This document shows, piece by piece, positions 1 through 11,700 of a stretch of 64,000 nucleotides of DNA (its first letter is position 1; every line of letters begins with the position of its first letter). The notes beneath the pieces were generated by a model, which saw only the letters and a program-made list of their open reading frames with translations, was not told the DNA's origin and did no database searches. The translations under genes were made by a program, and so were the position numbers. The stretch is from Rhinopomastus cyanomelas (Eukaryota; Chordata; Aves; Bucerotiformes; Rhinopomastidae), in NCBI GenBank assembly GCA_013400115.1, contig VXBP01005585.1:88081-152080 (forward strand), read 5' to 3'.

Positions 1-2457
1 TGTAAACTCTCATTACAGACCTTCCTGCCCTCCCTCCTTCTCTCCCTGCCCCCAAAGAACAACCTGGAAAAGGAATCCAGGCGATTGCACTCAAGATTTG
101 GACACACACATGCACGCATACACGCACGCACACAACTCTTCCATAGCTACCCATGTGCAAAACACTTTAAACAAAAAAACCCCCATAAAACCAAAACCAA
201 ACCTCATCCCACTCTGCATTCTGTTAGGGAAAAAGCCCTGTCCTGCTGTGTTTGAAGACCCTCACTGTGCACTTTCCCCCTAGGATGTGGCTGCAAATAA
301 ATACTGTGGAAAGCAGGATGGGGATAAACTATATGGCTTAAAAAGGGGAGATTTCATCTTTTTATGTTGCATTTTCTTTCCCTAAGTTCAGAAATGACTG
401 ACAGTTAGCAAAGGGGAATCGTGGCCTGTCCCTTAGGGGTTGGAAGTAGCACAGAGGCAGCGCTGAAAGAGTGACTGAAACGTACATTAAGAACTAACGA
501 ACACACTCAAGGAGAGATTTATATGGGGGGGGGGGTTCCAGTGCAAAATCAACTGGGGACCAGAAGGGGCTGTGTGATGCTGAGCGCCCCATATACAGTA
601 CTTGGTGGGTGTGTGCTGGTTGCTGGGGACTTCGAGGGATCAGATTGTGGCAGTGAGTTAAGTGCTGGGAGTTGAGCTGTGATCAAACCCTCCCCTCCTC
701 AGAGGGAGCAGTGCTCACTGCTGGAGGCTTACTGGGGAGCATCAGCCCTGCTCAAGCCGGAGGACTCTTGGCTGAGCTCTTAAGACCAACAGCTTGGTTT
801 TCACCAAAAGAAGGGGAGGACCAAGGGTGTCTTCAGCTAACGAGGTGAAGATTTTAAGTGTCTTTGGTTTAAAAAAAAAAAAAGATGAATTAAAATAAAT
901 GACCCCAGCAGCCCCTCCTCAAGGCCAAAGAGAAAAAGCTGCTGGGAGGCGTTAGGAGACGATGTTCCCCTGGCATGGAGTATGTGGAGTTCCCTGGGGT
1001 ACATGGGCAGCAGTCCCAAATCTCTTTCACCACCCTGTGGTGGAGACAGGAGGCAGCACCAGCCATCTGGGAGAGGAAGAGGGCAAACCCATCACCCAGC
1101 ACAACACGAGGCTGTAAGCTGGGACGACCCCAGGACGGGTTTCCAACCCACAGGACACTGCCCACGGTGAGGATGTAGCTTGTGCATCGCTCCCTACAGC
1201 CTCCCCACGCCCCCGGCTATGAGCAGCAGAAACATTCCCCTCTGGGAGGGGCAGGAGGATGCTGTGACATTGGGTTCCCCCGTGGAGAAGTACAATGACC
1301 CAGCTCTGTACAACGTAAACCATACAACAAGCAAACCCATCTTTAAGGGATTCATGCTGTGAGGAGGAGGAGGAGGGAAGGAGGGAGGAGCCCTCGTTAT
1401 GAACACATCCTTCACTATCGAACCTCCTCTGGTTTTACAAGCCAGCTGTGCTGGGAGTATTTCTGCAGTGAAATGAAATCCACTGCTTGGCCTTCAGTAA
1501 ACAGGGAAAGGAAAACACTAGGGAACTGCCCCCCTATAAAGAGAGAACGGACTAAGGATGGGGATGGGTGTAGGGTGGAGACCCTGTGGCTCCACTAAAC
1601 CAGCTCAGAATGAGGTTTCCCGCTATTACAAAGTGGCAACATGGTGTCGTAACCGATGGGAGATTATTGCAACAACGCAATCCCGTGTCAGCATCCAGCG
1701 TGGGCGTAGCTGAGAGAAGGTCCAGCATTTCTTTGGTGTGTGAGATAGAGGAGAGGGCCCGTGTGCTGTCAGCAGTGCAATGCCAAACTTCAACACTACC
1801 TACCCGTGGAAGCAGCGTGAAACGAGCCAGTTTCCTACGGCAAAAACTGGGTCCAATCTAAAAGAAGAGCAACTTGCTGCATGAATTCCTGTCCATGCTG
1901 ATTCTTTGTATTAAAAAATATGGCAACAGAGATTAGAAAACATGTTAAAAATGCATCAGTTTCATGTTCCTGAATGAAAAAAATTTAGAAAGAACGCGGT
2001 TCTGCAGTCGGCAAGACAGGATTGAAAACACACACTAACGGAAAAAAACCCTGTAAGGAGTTAAGAAAAACGTGGAAGTGCAGTTGCACCGCTGTCCGGA
2101 CTGCACACAGAGCAGCCTTCACACGGTCCTCAGCCTGATCCCAACATTCCCAATATCTGCTTCTTCAGCAGAAAGTAGAGTTGGAGGCTGCTGGGTCCTT
2201 TTTGTTTTGATACTCAAGAACCAAGACACAAAGTGCTGTCCCCAGAATCCGTCAGAACATCGCTTGTTAATTTACAAAAGAGTACGATCACAGTCACCTT
2301 GGGTAAATAAAAAGGGCTTTTTCTCAGGTTTACAAAAGGAAAGTCTGACCTTTTCTTTGTTCCAGGCACTACTTAACCCAATACGTAAGGTTTACTACCA
2401 GCTCTTGTCAGAGAGAGGTTTCCTTCCACAAATCCTGTGATGCTCTTCCCATCAGTG
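1..2457. other. ATG14 3' UTR and downstream intergenic DNA
   Basis: No coding exon is recognised. The part next to 2458 should be the ATG14 3' UTR on the minus strand, but no AATAAA or ATTAAA on that strand was found before the window edge, so its end is unknown. Low-complexity patches are an imperfect CA-rich stretch (101-135), an 11-G run (525-535), a 13-A run (871-883) and a GGA-rich run (about 1361-1390). A plus-strand AATAAA at 296-301 could belong to a convergent gene to the left (FBXO34 by synteny, inference only). Confidence 0.5.
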
Positions 2458-2764
2458 TTAGCGCTGCCCGGTGTAGGCCTTCAGCCACGAAGTCACCGAG
2501 GCAGCAGCAGACGAGATCATCCCCCCTGCGCTGCTGCTGGCGATGGGCTGAGACACCTGCGTGCTCTGGCTTTGCAGCATCTCCACTTGCTGTGAGGGGA
2601 TGTCGCAGAACCGCGGGCTTGGCAGATTCTCCCAGTCTGTCCCTAGGTCTGTCTCTTCGTCACTGACATGATCGTCCCCACTCTCATCTGATTCACCAGT
2701 GGCACTGGGATCCACAAACTCCATGGAGTCTTCAAGATCAGCGCTGATTTCGAAAGGCCCAGAC
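2458..2764 (-). CDS. ATG14: ATG14 coding exon 10 (BATS domain and stop)
   Basis: The last coding exon, from acceptor ccacag at 2765-2770 to TAA at 2460-2458. It encodes SGPFEISADLEDSMEFVDPS, an acidic stretch (GESDESGDDHVSDEETDLG), and the C-terminal helix ASVTSWLKAYTGQR. In the family the last ~80 residues (BATS) sense curved, PI3P-bearing membrane through an amphipathic helix. Residue 485 is Leu here where human has Phe. Trp484 and Tyr488 are kept. Confidence 0.97.
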
Positions 2765-5700
2765 CTGTGGACACAGACACAAAGCCATCAGCTGGGTTGG
2801 TGCCATATGGGGAAGGGCCTGTCGCCAGAGTACCCTGCCCAGTCACACGCAGACACAGTACATCCCCTCCGTGTTTATCAGCAGGCAGAGGGGAACTCAC
2901 TGGCCACAGAGAAAACGGTACGATAATACTGGTGAAATGAGAACAGTTGGCTAAGGAAGTGACAGCTGGGTTCCAGCCCATGGAGCAGGAACAGCCCCAG
3001 AGCTGCTCTGCCTTGGCAGTGCGTAATGAAACACACACAAATTATTGACAATAACTCACAGCTCCACTGATGGAGATCTCGGCATGATGAGGAACAGCTT
3101 TTACCTTTAACCCCAAGCCCTGCAGCTCTGCCAGCGAGAAGGCGGCTATAGTTTGAAGAACTGCGTTGGTAAAACCCACCAGTGGAGACTTCCCATAGCG
3201 ACACTTTGCTCTGAGCAGCATTCAAGACTTTTTACTAATGAGGCTGGTCCAACACTGGCACAGGTTGCCTAGAAAGGCTGTGGAGTCTCCACTGGAGACA
3301 CTCAAACCCACACCAGCCACAGGTCCTGTGAACTTGTTCTAGCCGGCTGTAGTTGTGATGGGGCCACGGGCTGGGTCTCCTCAGGTCCTGCCCAAAACCA
3401 CCTGCGTGGACTCCGAGTTCCCTGCTGCCACTGCCTGGTGGGAGGAGCAATTGCATCCTGCCTCGTCCTGCTGCTTTGCACTGCATCGCGGGCAGCCAAA
3501 ACCTGACACAGCTCTGCTGAGTCAAAAGCAGGCAGGAGGCTATGAGGCAACTCCAGGCCTCAACATCTAAAGAAAAACAAAAGAGAGCTGGTTCTGCAAA
3601 CTCTGTAGACAGCTGGGAAATTACAGGTAAAGCCTCTATCATAATCCAGGAAGCAATGGGAGCCGCTGTCTTCTGGCAAAGCATTTTGCTTAACAAGGCA
3701 ACATTAAGAAGAGAGTCATCAGGTTTAAGGCCAGAAGGGACTATTAGATCATCCTGAGTGACCTCGTCTATAATGAAGGCCATTAGGTTCCCCCTGTCCT
3801 GAGCCCAGGAACTTCTGCCATTCCAGAAACTCATCCAGCCCTGAGAGGATAACATACATAAACAGAATCTCCTCCTTCATCCTCATGGATGCAGGCGCCT
3901 CATTTCAACCCAGCTCAGACTCTCTGCTTCCACTGGTGTCTGCAAAGCCAAGCAGCAGCCTTCATCTTCTCTCCATGAAGGCATGGAAATCAAGTCAACT
4001 CTCAATGTCACCTCTAGAGAGTTTTATACAGACCTCTCACTGTCAAGCAGTTTCTCTCCCTCTCTCCTGTAATCTTTTACTCCATGGACCCAGCTCATGT
4101 CTGTAGAGCTCTAACATCTGCACAGTGCTGCAAGACCCACGGTGGCACCTGGACCTTCTGCATCAGCAGCTTTGCAGGACGTGGGATTTCCTGTGTGGTA
4201 TTTCATCTGCTTGTTTCCAGGCAAGAGGTTTGCAGCAATGATCTGAGCTACATCACAAAGGTTTGGGGTCCCCATGTTGTCGGGCTGAACCAGTAGGGAT
4301 TTTTACCCTGAGAACGTAAGGTAAAGCCTTCAGTTCCTCTGAGTGGCAGTCCAGGATTTTCAACAGAGGCAGATCTGCAATCTGAGCAAAGCGGGGAAAG
4401 CGGCTTGCAGAACATGACTGTGCTGAAGGGAGAATCCGGCACTAGTCAGATTAAACAAACATTTGCAGACTGTCTCAGGCACTGGTGACTTGGGACTGGA
4501 TTACCCCAACGGGGAATCAATGCTGTTGGCTCTCTTCTATTTAAGGTCTAAAAAAATAGGAGGCAAGATGACGAAAACCCAGGGTTTGCAGCCTGCAGGA
4601 ACTGATGTTCTCTCCATCATGCACCGAGTTAACAGAAAAGTTTGTCTCTAATCTTATTTTACATATAAATCAGTTATTATTTGAAGTGTGAACTGGTTGA
4701 GGGTGTTCATTGGCTGGGAGGACTCTGGGAAAGGTTTACTTAGTGTTTAGTTTAGGGTTTCTATTGCTGGATGATCTTTACATGTTGACAAAATGTGGTA
4801 AGGGTCATGTCTGGAGTATATGGGTAGAATGTATTTGGAGTGTGATGTCCATGGAGGGAAGGAGTTCTTGCTCCTGGGTATAGGGCAGAAAGTCCACAAA
4901 GAGCTAGAGAGCCTCAAGCTCCAGCAGATGCACAGCACACACTTCTCTGAAATCTCATTTCCCACTCAAGACCCTCCTTTTTTCATCCTCTCATCTGCTC
5001 CTTGTAACTGCTCTAATTTCTGATGAGCTGAGGACCGAATACAGAAGGATTTCCCTCACAAGGCAAATGCGTACGTTCAGAGGGGATTCACTGAGCTATG
5101 GGTGAGCAGAGATACTGCTTTTCTTACCTGCCCAAATTCTCAGTGTCTGGGCTGACCAGGTACATGAGGTTCCTGAGCGTGTGCAGTGGGTGCAGCAGAT
5201 CTAAATTCACATGCTGCCGTAGGGAAGGTAAGAAAAAGACCAGATCAGTTACTGAAGGAAAGCCACAGGTACAGAAAACCTGTTTCAAGAATCCAAAGGT
5301 GCATTTCCCCTACCTGCGAGAAGCAAAGGTGAAGGATGTTAGCATTCAGCTTCTTTACTGCCTGTGTGAACCTGTGTCTGCTGAGGTTCTCTCCGCAGAA
5401 TTCGCTGTTGAAACACCACACACACACAGATTTATAAATATATAAATCAAAATGCACCTACTGGAGGTATCAGCACTCTGTGTTCTGGCTTCCCAACAAA
5501 GCCTAGAGTAAATATCACTTGCTGCAAGCTCGTTCAGATTGTGGAGCCAGTTTTAGAGGGCACAGGAGATTCATTTTTCACCCAGCAGGACTGTAAGCTT
5601 GTTTCATCAACAAGCACTACTTGCACTGGTCTCACCAGTCTATACAGGGCAGCAGCCACTACCTGAACCACTTAAAAGAATCTCAACAACATCTTTGAGA

Positions 5701-8700
5701 TCCCTGAAGACTGACCAGGCCTCCAGCTCACTCGGTACTTCTGTACAGATCCCATGGGTTCCACATAGACCTTAAAAACCCAACAGCACTTGCTACCACA
5801 GTGAGGTTTATGCAACATACCACCAGGAGTCCGGCAGGCAGGTATGTTCTCCCCTTCTTAGAAGGAGCAGCTGAGGGAACTGGGCCTGTTTAGTCTGGAG
5901 AAAAGGAGTTTGAGGGAAGACCTTACTGCTTTTTACAACTACCTCAAAGGAGGGTGTAGAGAGGTGAAAGTTGGTCTCCCAAGTCACTAGCAATAGAACA
6001 AAAGAAAATGGCCTCAGGTTGTGCCAGGCAAGGTTTAGATTGGACATCAGGAAAAATTCCTTCTCCAACAGCAGTCATGGGTTGGAACAGGCTGCCCAGT
6101 GAGGGAGTGGAGTCACCATCCCTGGAGGGGTGCAAAGAATGTGTAGACGTGGCCCTGGGGGCCAGGGTCTAGTGGGCAGGGTGAGGTTGGGCTGACAGCT
6201 GGACTTGCTGACATTGTAGATCTCTTCCTACCTTAACAATTCTATGATTTCATCCCTTAAATCAAACTGGTTGATGATTCACCCCTTTGGACAGTTGCAT
6301 TAACTTGCCTGTTGCAGAGCTTCTTGGGAAGATTCACATCAAGTATGAGAGACAAAGTGTTGACGAACTGAGTTGCATAGCAGAGAGCAGCACTGATGGT
6401 GTGAGCAGGGTTATTATGCTCCATATCTAGAAGAAAGGGAAATGCTGTCAAAGTCTGGTTGCAGACGAAGCTGCAATGGGCATGTTAACATGTTACTCAA
6501 GTCTGCGTGGGGAAATGTCATTTGTAAGTACTGGGAACAGCCTGAATCCAGATATCATTTACAGTGAAATCTGTCAGGAGTTGGTAGAAAATAGCAATTC
6601 TTGGAATTCCTCATCAAATGACGACATGTGAGCCCTGTCAAAACTGAATAATTAACTACATCTCTTGCTGTGCTGAGTCCCAGGGAGAGCTTCTTGCACA
6701 AGCGGATTTTGGTGGACTAATCCCTAACACTGGAATTTACTCCTGACTTGGGTTTGTCTGGGTGAGAACAAAGACACCCAGCTACTGCTCCTTGGTGCCT
6801 TCTGCTGGCATCCAAGGCTGCAAGTCCTACAGCCTCGGGAGCATCCCAGATGCTTGCTCAGACCTTGCTTCTTACCTGGTCCTTGTGTAGTCTTCTTCTC
6901 TTCCACCCAGTTGTAATAGGCCGAATAGTCTCCATTATTTGGAAGGGTTATCCAAGGGCCTGTGATACTGATGCTGGTGTCCCCATTATGATCATCACAC
7001 ACCCATCTCCCCGAGAGATAGGTGGTTCTCCTGGCTTCCGCAAGCTTGCTCACAGTGCTAGAGGTCATGGCATTGTCACTCTCTGAAGAAACATCGGCAG
7101 GGTCTCTGCAGAACCCAAACAGCAACAGTGTGTTTTAAAAACAGAGAGGCATGTGGCAGGTTCTTAGCTGGATTTCAGAGAGCATAATGCTTGTAGGAAC
7201 AACACTCCTGCAAAGCTCCTTACTCCCCTCGGGGCTTCCTTCTGGGACTTCTGATTATCTATTTTAAGAAAGTTTACCACTGGACGTAGATCTTAGTGGA
7301 GAGATCCACTTTCTTTACAACTACCTAAAAGGAGGTTGTGTTTGTCTCTTCTCCAAAATTACTAACAATAGGATGACAGGAAATGGCCTCAAGTTGTGTC
7401 AGGGGAGGTTCAGATTGGATATTAGGAAGAAGTTCTTTCCAGAGAGAGTGGTTGGGCACTGGCACAGGCTGCCCAGGGAGTTGGTGGAGTCACCATCCCT
7501 GGAGCTGTTTAAAAACCGAATAGCTAAAGCATTTGAGGCCATGGTCTAGGGGTTAGGGAGATGTTGGGATGAGGGCTGGACTTGATGATCCTGTAGGTCC
7601 CTTCCAGCCATGATGATTCTGTGATTCTTCTGTTCTCAAACTCTACCTTTGGGCCAGATGCATTTCATTTCAGGAAACACCCCTTCACCTTGTAGGAAGC
7701 CAGAGCATGTAGCTTAGACCTTGACAACTCCTTTCTAGGTGTCGGAAGCTAAGGAAGATAAGCCCAAAAGGATAAACCTCCTGTACCTCATGTTTGTCTT
7801 TACTTCTTCAATGGGGAAGATGACTGATGTTAGCTCCAAGATGTGTGTCCGACGAAGATTTGCCAGGTGCTCATACTGGATTTTCAAGTCAAAGGTTTTT
7901 TTCTCTACCATGTCTCTCAGCTTGCGGTTGAGCCTCTGGATCTTCTCTTTCTTCTCCTGACGCCGCTGAGCCCTGCGATAGTGTTTCTGGTTCTCCTCTT
8001 TAATTCTCAGAAGCCCCTCTGTGTCTGTGAAAACATCAGCAGATGTTAACTTCAAAAGAGGAGCTGTGAGGTCCTTGTGGAAAGCTCGAGCAAAGGATTC
8101 ATATTTGTAGAAAACTACTCTGCACTTCTGAGACCCACCTGCAGTACTGCATCCAGTTCTGGAGTACCCAACATAAGGAGGACACAGAGCTCTTGAAACA
8201 GGTTCAGAGGAGAGCAACTCAAACAATCAGAGGGCTGGAGCACCTCTCCTATTGAGGCTGGACATGAGGAACAAATTCTTTCCTGTGAGGGTGCTGAGAT
8301 GCTGGAACAGGTTGCTCAAGGAAGTTGTGGCTGCCCCATCCCTGGAAATGTTGAAGGCCAGGTTGGATGGGGCCCTTAGTAACCTGCTCTGGTGATGGTG
8401 TCCCTGCCTCTGCAGAGGGGTTGGAACTAGATAATCCTTAAGGTCCCTTCCAACCCTGGCCATTCTGTGAAGGTCTGTGGCAGCTTAAAACACAAAACCT
8501 TGCTTCACTATTAACGTTCTCAGCAGTACAACTTCTTAGTCTTTGCTGAAGGATCTTCAAAGAGCCTGAAATTAGGACTACTCTTTACCTACCCATCTTT
8601 ATCTTTACCCAGCCATTTCTGGATCAGGAGCAGAAAAGCCAAGATCTCTGTTTCATTAACCTTCTGAGTAACCACCACGACAGAATTAGCTGGACTGCAC

Positions 8701-11700
8701 ACATCTGTGTCGTGCTGGCCCAAAAGCCACACAGTGCTTGCAGCCAAAATCTGATGCAGATAGTCTCAGTCACCATTTGTGCCAACACTGCTGTTCAGAG
8801 TGAATGTTATTGGGGCTTTGCTCTCATGTATGAGCTCCTAAAGCACTTGGATCCCACTGATGCAGACACCAGGCACATTGAGGCTTAGAAAAATACTCTT
8901 TCAGAAGCATCTCCTGAGTCTCCTGTCAAATAGTTTGCTGCAGAAATGTTTCTGCAAACACACAGTGCTGAAGACACTGGGTTAACCTCCTCTGTCCTTC
9001 AAAAGCATAAGGGAGTTATTTTTATACACATTCTCCTAATACCTGGCCAAAATTGTTCATGTACCAAACCGAGCAGCATAAAAATTAAGGAATAGGATCC
9101 AAAACAAATTCCCAGCCGCTGAGTTTGTGCCCAGCCATGATCATCCAACTCATGACACCCTCCAGCTGGTTTGCACCTGCAGAGCTGGAACTGCACAGCA
9201 CCTCTGGCTTGTCCCTCATCTGGCAGGGTGGGAGACCAGGGCTGCTGGTAGCCCTCAGGGCGTGTGTTTTCTAGACAGAGTTATTTCTTTGTTACACCTG
9301 TTGGGATCAGTTCCTCTCTGTGAGGGTGCTGAGGCCCTGGAACAAGTTGTCCAGGGAGGCTGGGGCTGCTCCATCATTCCTGGAAGTGTTGAAGGCCAGG
9401 TTGGATGGGGCTGTGGGCAACCTGGTCTGGTGAGAGGTGTCACTGCTCATGGCAGAGGGTTGTGATGGGGTGATCCCTAAACACCCTTCCAACCCCAAAA
9501 AATCATTCTATGATGGTTCTATGAAAATCGACCCCCTTTTAGAAGAACTGCAGAAAAATGAGAGACACTAAGAATCCCTGCACGTCAGGTAATACTTCCA
9601 CTTCTTTAAACACTCCTGCAACCTCAACAGAAAATTGATGGATGCTTGCATTTATATTCCCAACCTCTCCCTCTACTCAAAGAATAAGAGACACAGGAGG
9701 AATAAAATGTCCACCTATTCAACTTTCACATTCCTGTTGCACTTAACAGGTGACTTTTTTGCAGAGTGAACTCCCTTTTCTGCAGGTCCAGCAGCAATTA
9801 TTAGAGAAACAGGGCAGGACACTGCACACACACTTCCTCCTCAGCAGTCCAGTGCAGGATAAACTGTCCTGTGCTCTGGCACAGGACGAAATTCTTCACA
9901 GAGTGGTCAAGCACTGGAATGGGCTGCCCAGGGTGGTGGTTGAGTCATCATCCCTGGATGTGTTTAAGGATCGTTTGGATGAGGTGTTGAGGGATCTGGT
10001 TTAGAGGTGAACTTGTAGAGCAGGGTTGACAGTTGGACTCGATGATCCCAGGGGTCTTTTCCAACCTGAATGATTCTACGATTCTATGACTCAGTTTATG
10101 AGGTGATTAAAATTTGTCCCCAAAAATGTTTCAGGGTACCACTAGGTCCCACACATCTACATTGCCCGATAAATGTAAGCGCAGGCACAGCCCAACCGAG
10201 ATGTTTGCAGACTTGTATCCTTGAACTCTTTTCCACAGGCAGAAGGCAAACACGCATTTTAAAATCTTACTTTAAGCACCAATTATTGAACTATCCAGGA
10301 GACCTGTCTCCAGAAGCAGGAGCCCAATGTTCTAGCAGTTGGGTTTATTTCAGAAAACTAAGCTGTGCCACATCCAAGAGGAGAGAACAACCTCCTATTT
10401 ACATTTCCTCATGTGGACGGGAGTGAAGTGAGTTGGGTTCCTGATCTACCAGCAGCTCAAGGCAGGAGTTCAAACAGTGGGGCAATAGTTGAGTCAGCTC
10501 AAAGGTTAAATCTAATCAAGTTCATTGTGAGTGAGAGAAGTTGCAAAACTGCAAATAATGAACTCCACAGAATAGCAGGAAAGTGGAGGAACTCCTCTCC
10601 CCTAGTTGAGGATTAGACCGATAATTTTTAATTAATTTGCAATTCCCCAGATCCTTTCCTGTCAAATCTCAGCACCACCTCCCACTTTGGGTTTATATGT
10701 TTCTTTCCTAAACAGCATGCACTTGGCTTTGCCCTTTTCAGATGAATTTGAATTTAATCCCATTGTCCACAGAAGTCACAGGGCTTCCCCCACTCCACCT
10801 TCTACTCTCCCATGGAAGCTATCCTGGAAAAAACTGAACAAACTCAGGCCAGGAACTGGCTCCTGCTGAGCTCCACCTGTCCCACCTCCTCAGTTTGACA
10901 CCCTCTGTCCTGGGACATCCTCTCCTGAGGTCTCCAGCCCGTTCCCTACGGTAAATCTCGCAAAGGCCTTCCTGACATAATCTAAACATCATTTAGCTGT
11001 TTCCTGCCTTAGCCCCCTGTCCTCTCACAATGTAAAATGTAATCTGGCTAAGATGCTGATCACATTTTCTTTGCAAGAAGATGAAGCAAATATGATGTTT
11101 CAAGCTTATCTCCTCTGTTCTTTGCTCTCCTTCTGGTTAACAGATTTGCCTATTCCTTCATTGTCTTGTTAAACATTTCTTACTGTTTCTATCCATCCTC
11201 CTTATTAGTTGAGAACCATTTTGCATCTCGGCCTTTCTGATGTCACCACAAGCTTGTGCTGCTTCTTTGTGACTGTTCCCAGGTATCTGGCTCAGCTTCC
11301 ACTCTCTGTGTGACTCTTCTTGAATGTCAAGTTATAAAAATGCTCCTGATTCAACCAACACACTTCTTTCATTTGCATGGCGATCGTAAGGAGAGCTGCA
11401 CATTCTCTTTGGACAAGTGACCCTACAAATCCCTCCTCATGTGTAAAAAACTGAAGGAGTTTCAAACCTGAAGCTGATGAATGGCAGCGACTTGCCAGCC
11501 TACACTGTATTTCTTGCTCAAGTGGAGCTTTCGGATTTCTAGACAGGTGTGAGTTAAAATTCATGGGTTCCATTAAACAGGAACAGCTGGAGAGCTGTTT
11601 GCTCCTCTTTATCAAGAGGAAGTGATCAGAAACACTCCACTGACTGAAGCCATCTCCAGGGACAAAGGCAGAGTGGCAGGCTGCTAAGTATTTACTTTCA

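Larger units (their letters stand above)
2765..5127 (-). other. ATG14 intron 9
   Basis: Intron of 2363 bp with GT-AG ends. It contains one old plus-oriented CR1 tail (about 3237-3350) and one much older relic in the opposite orientation (about 3715-3850). Nothing else was recognised. Confidence 0.8.

Noticed and set aside
101..135. CA-rich microsatellite as a regulatory element
   Set aside because: Short, interrupted and without context; recorded only as low complexity.
9750..10004. An 84-codon plus-strand frame as a small host gene
   Set aside because: Its C-terminal half (KHWNGLPRVVVESSSLDVFK) is the end of CR1 ORF2.
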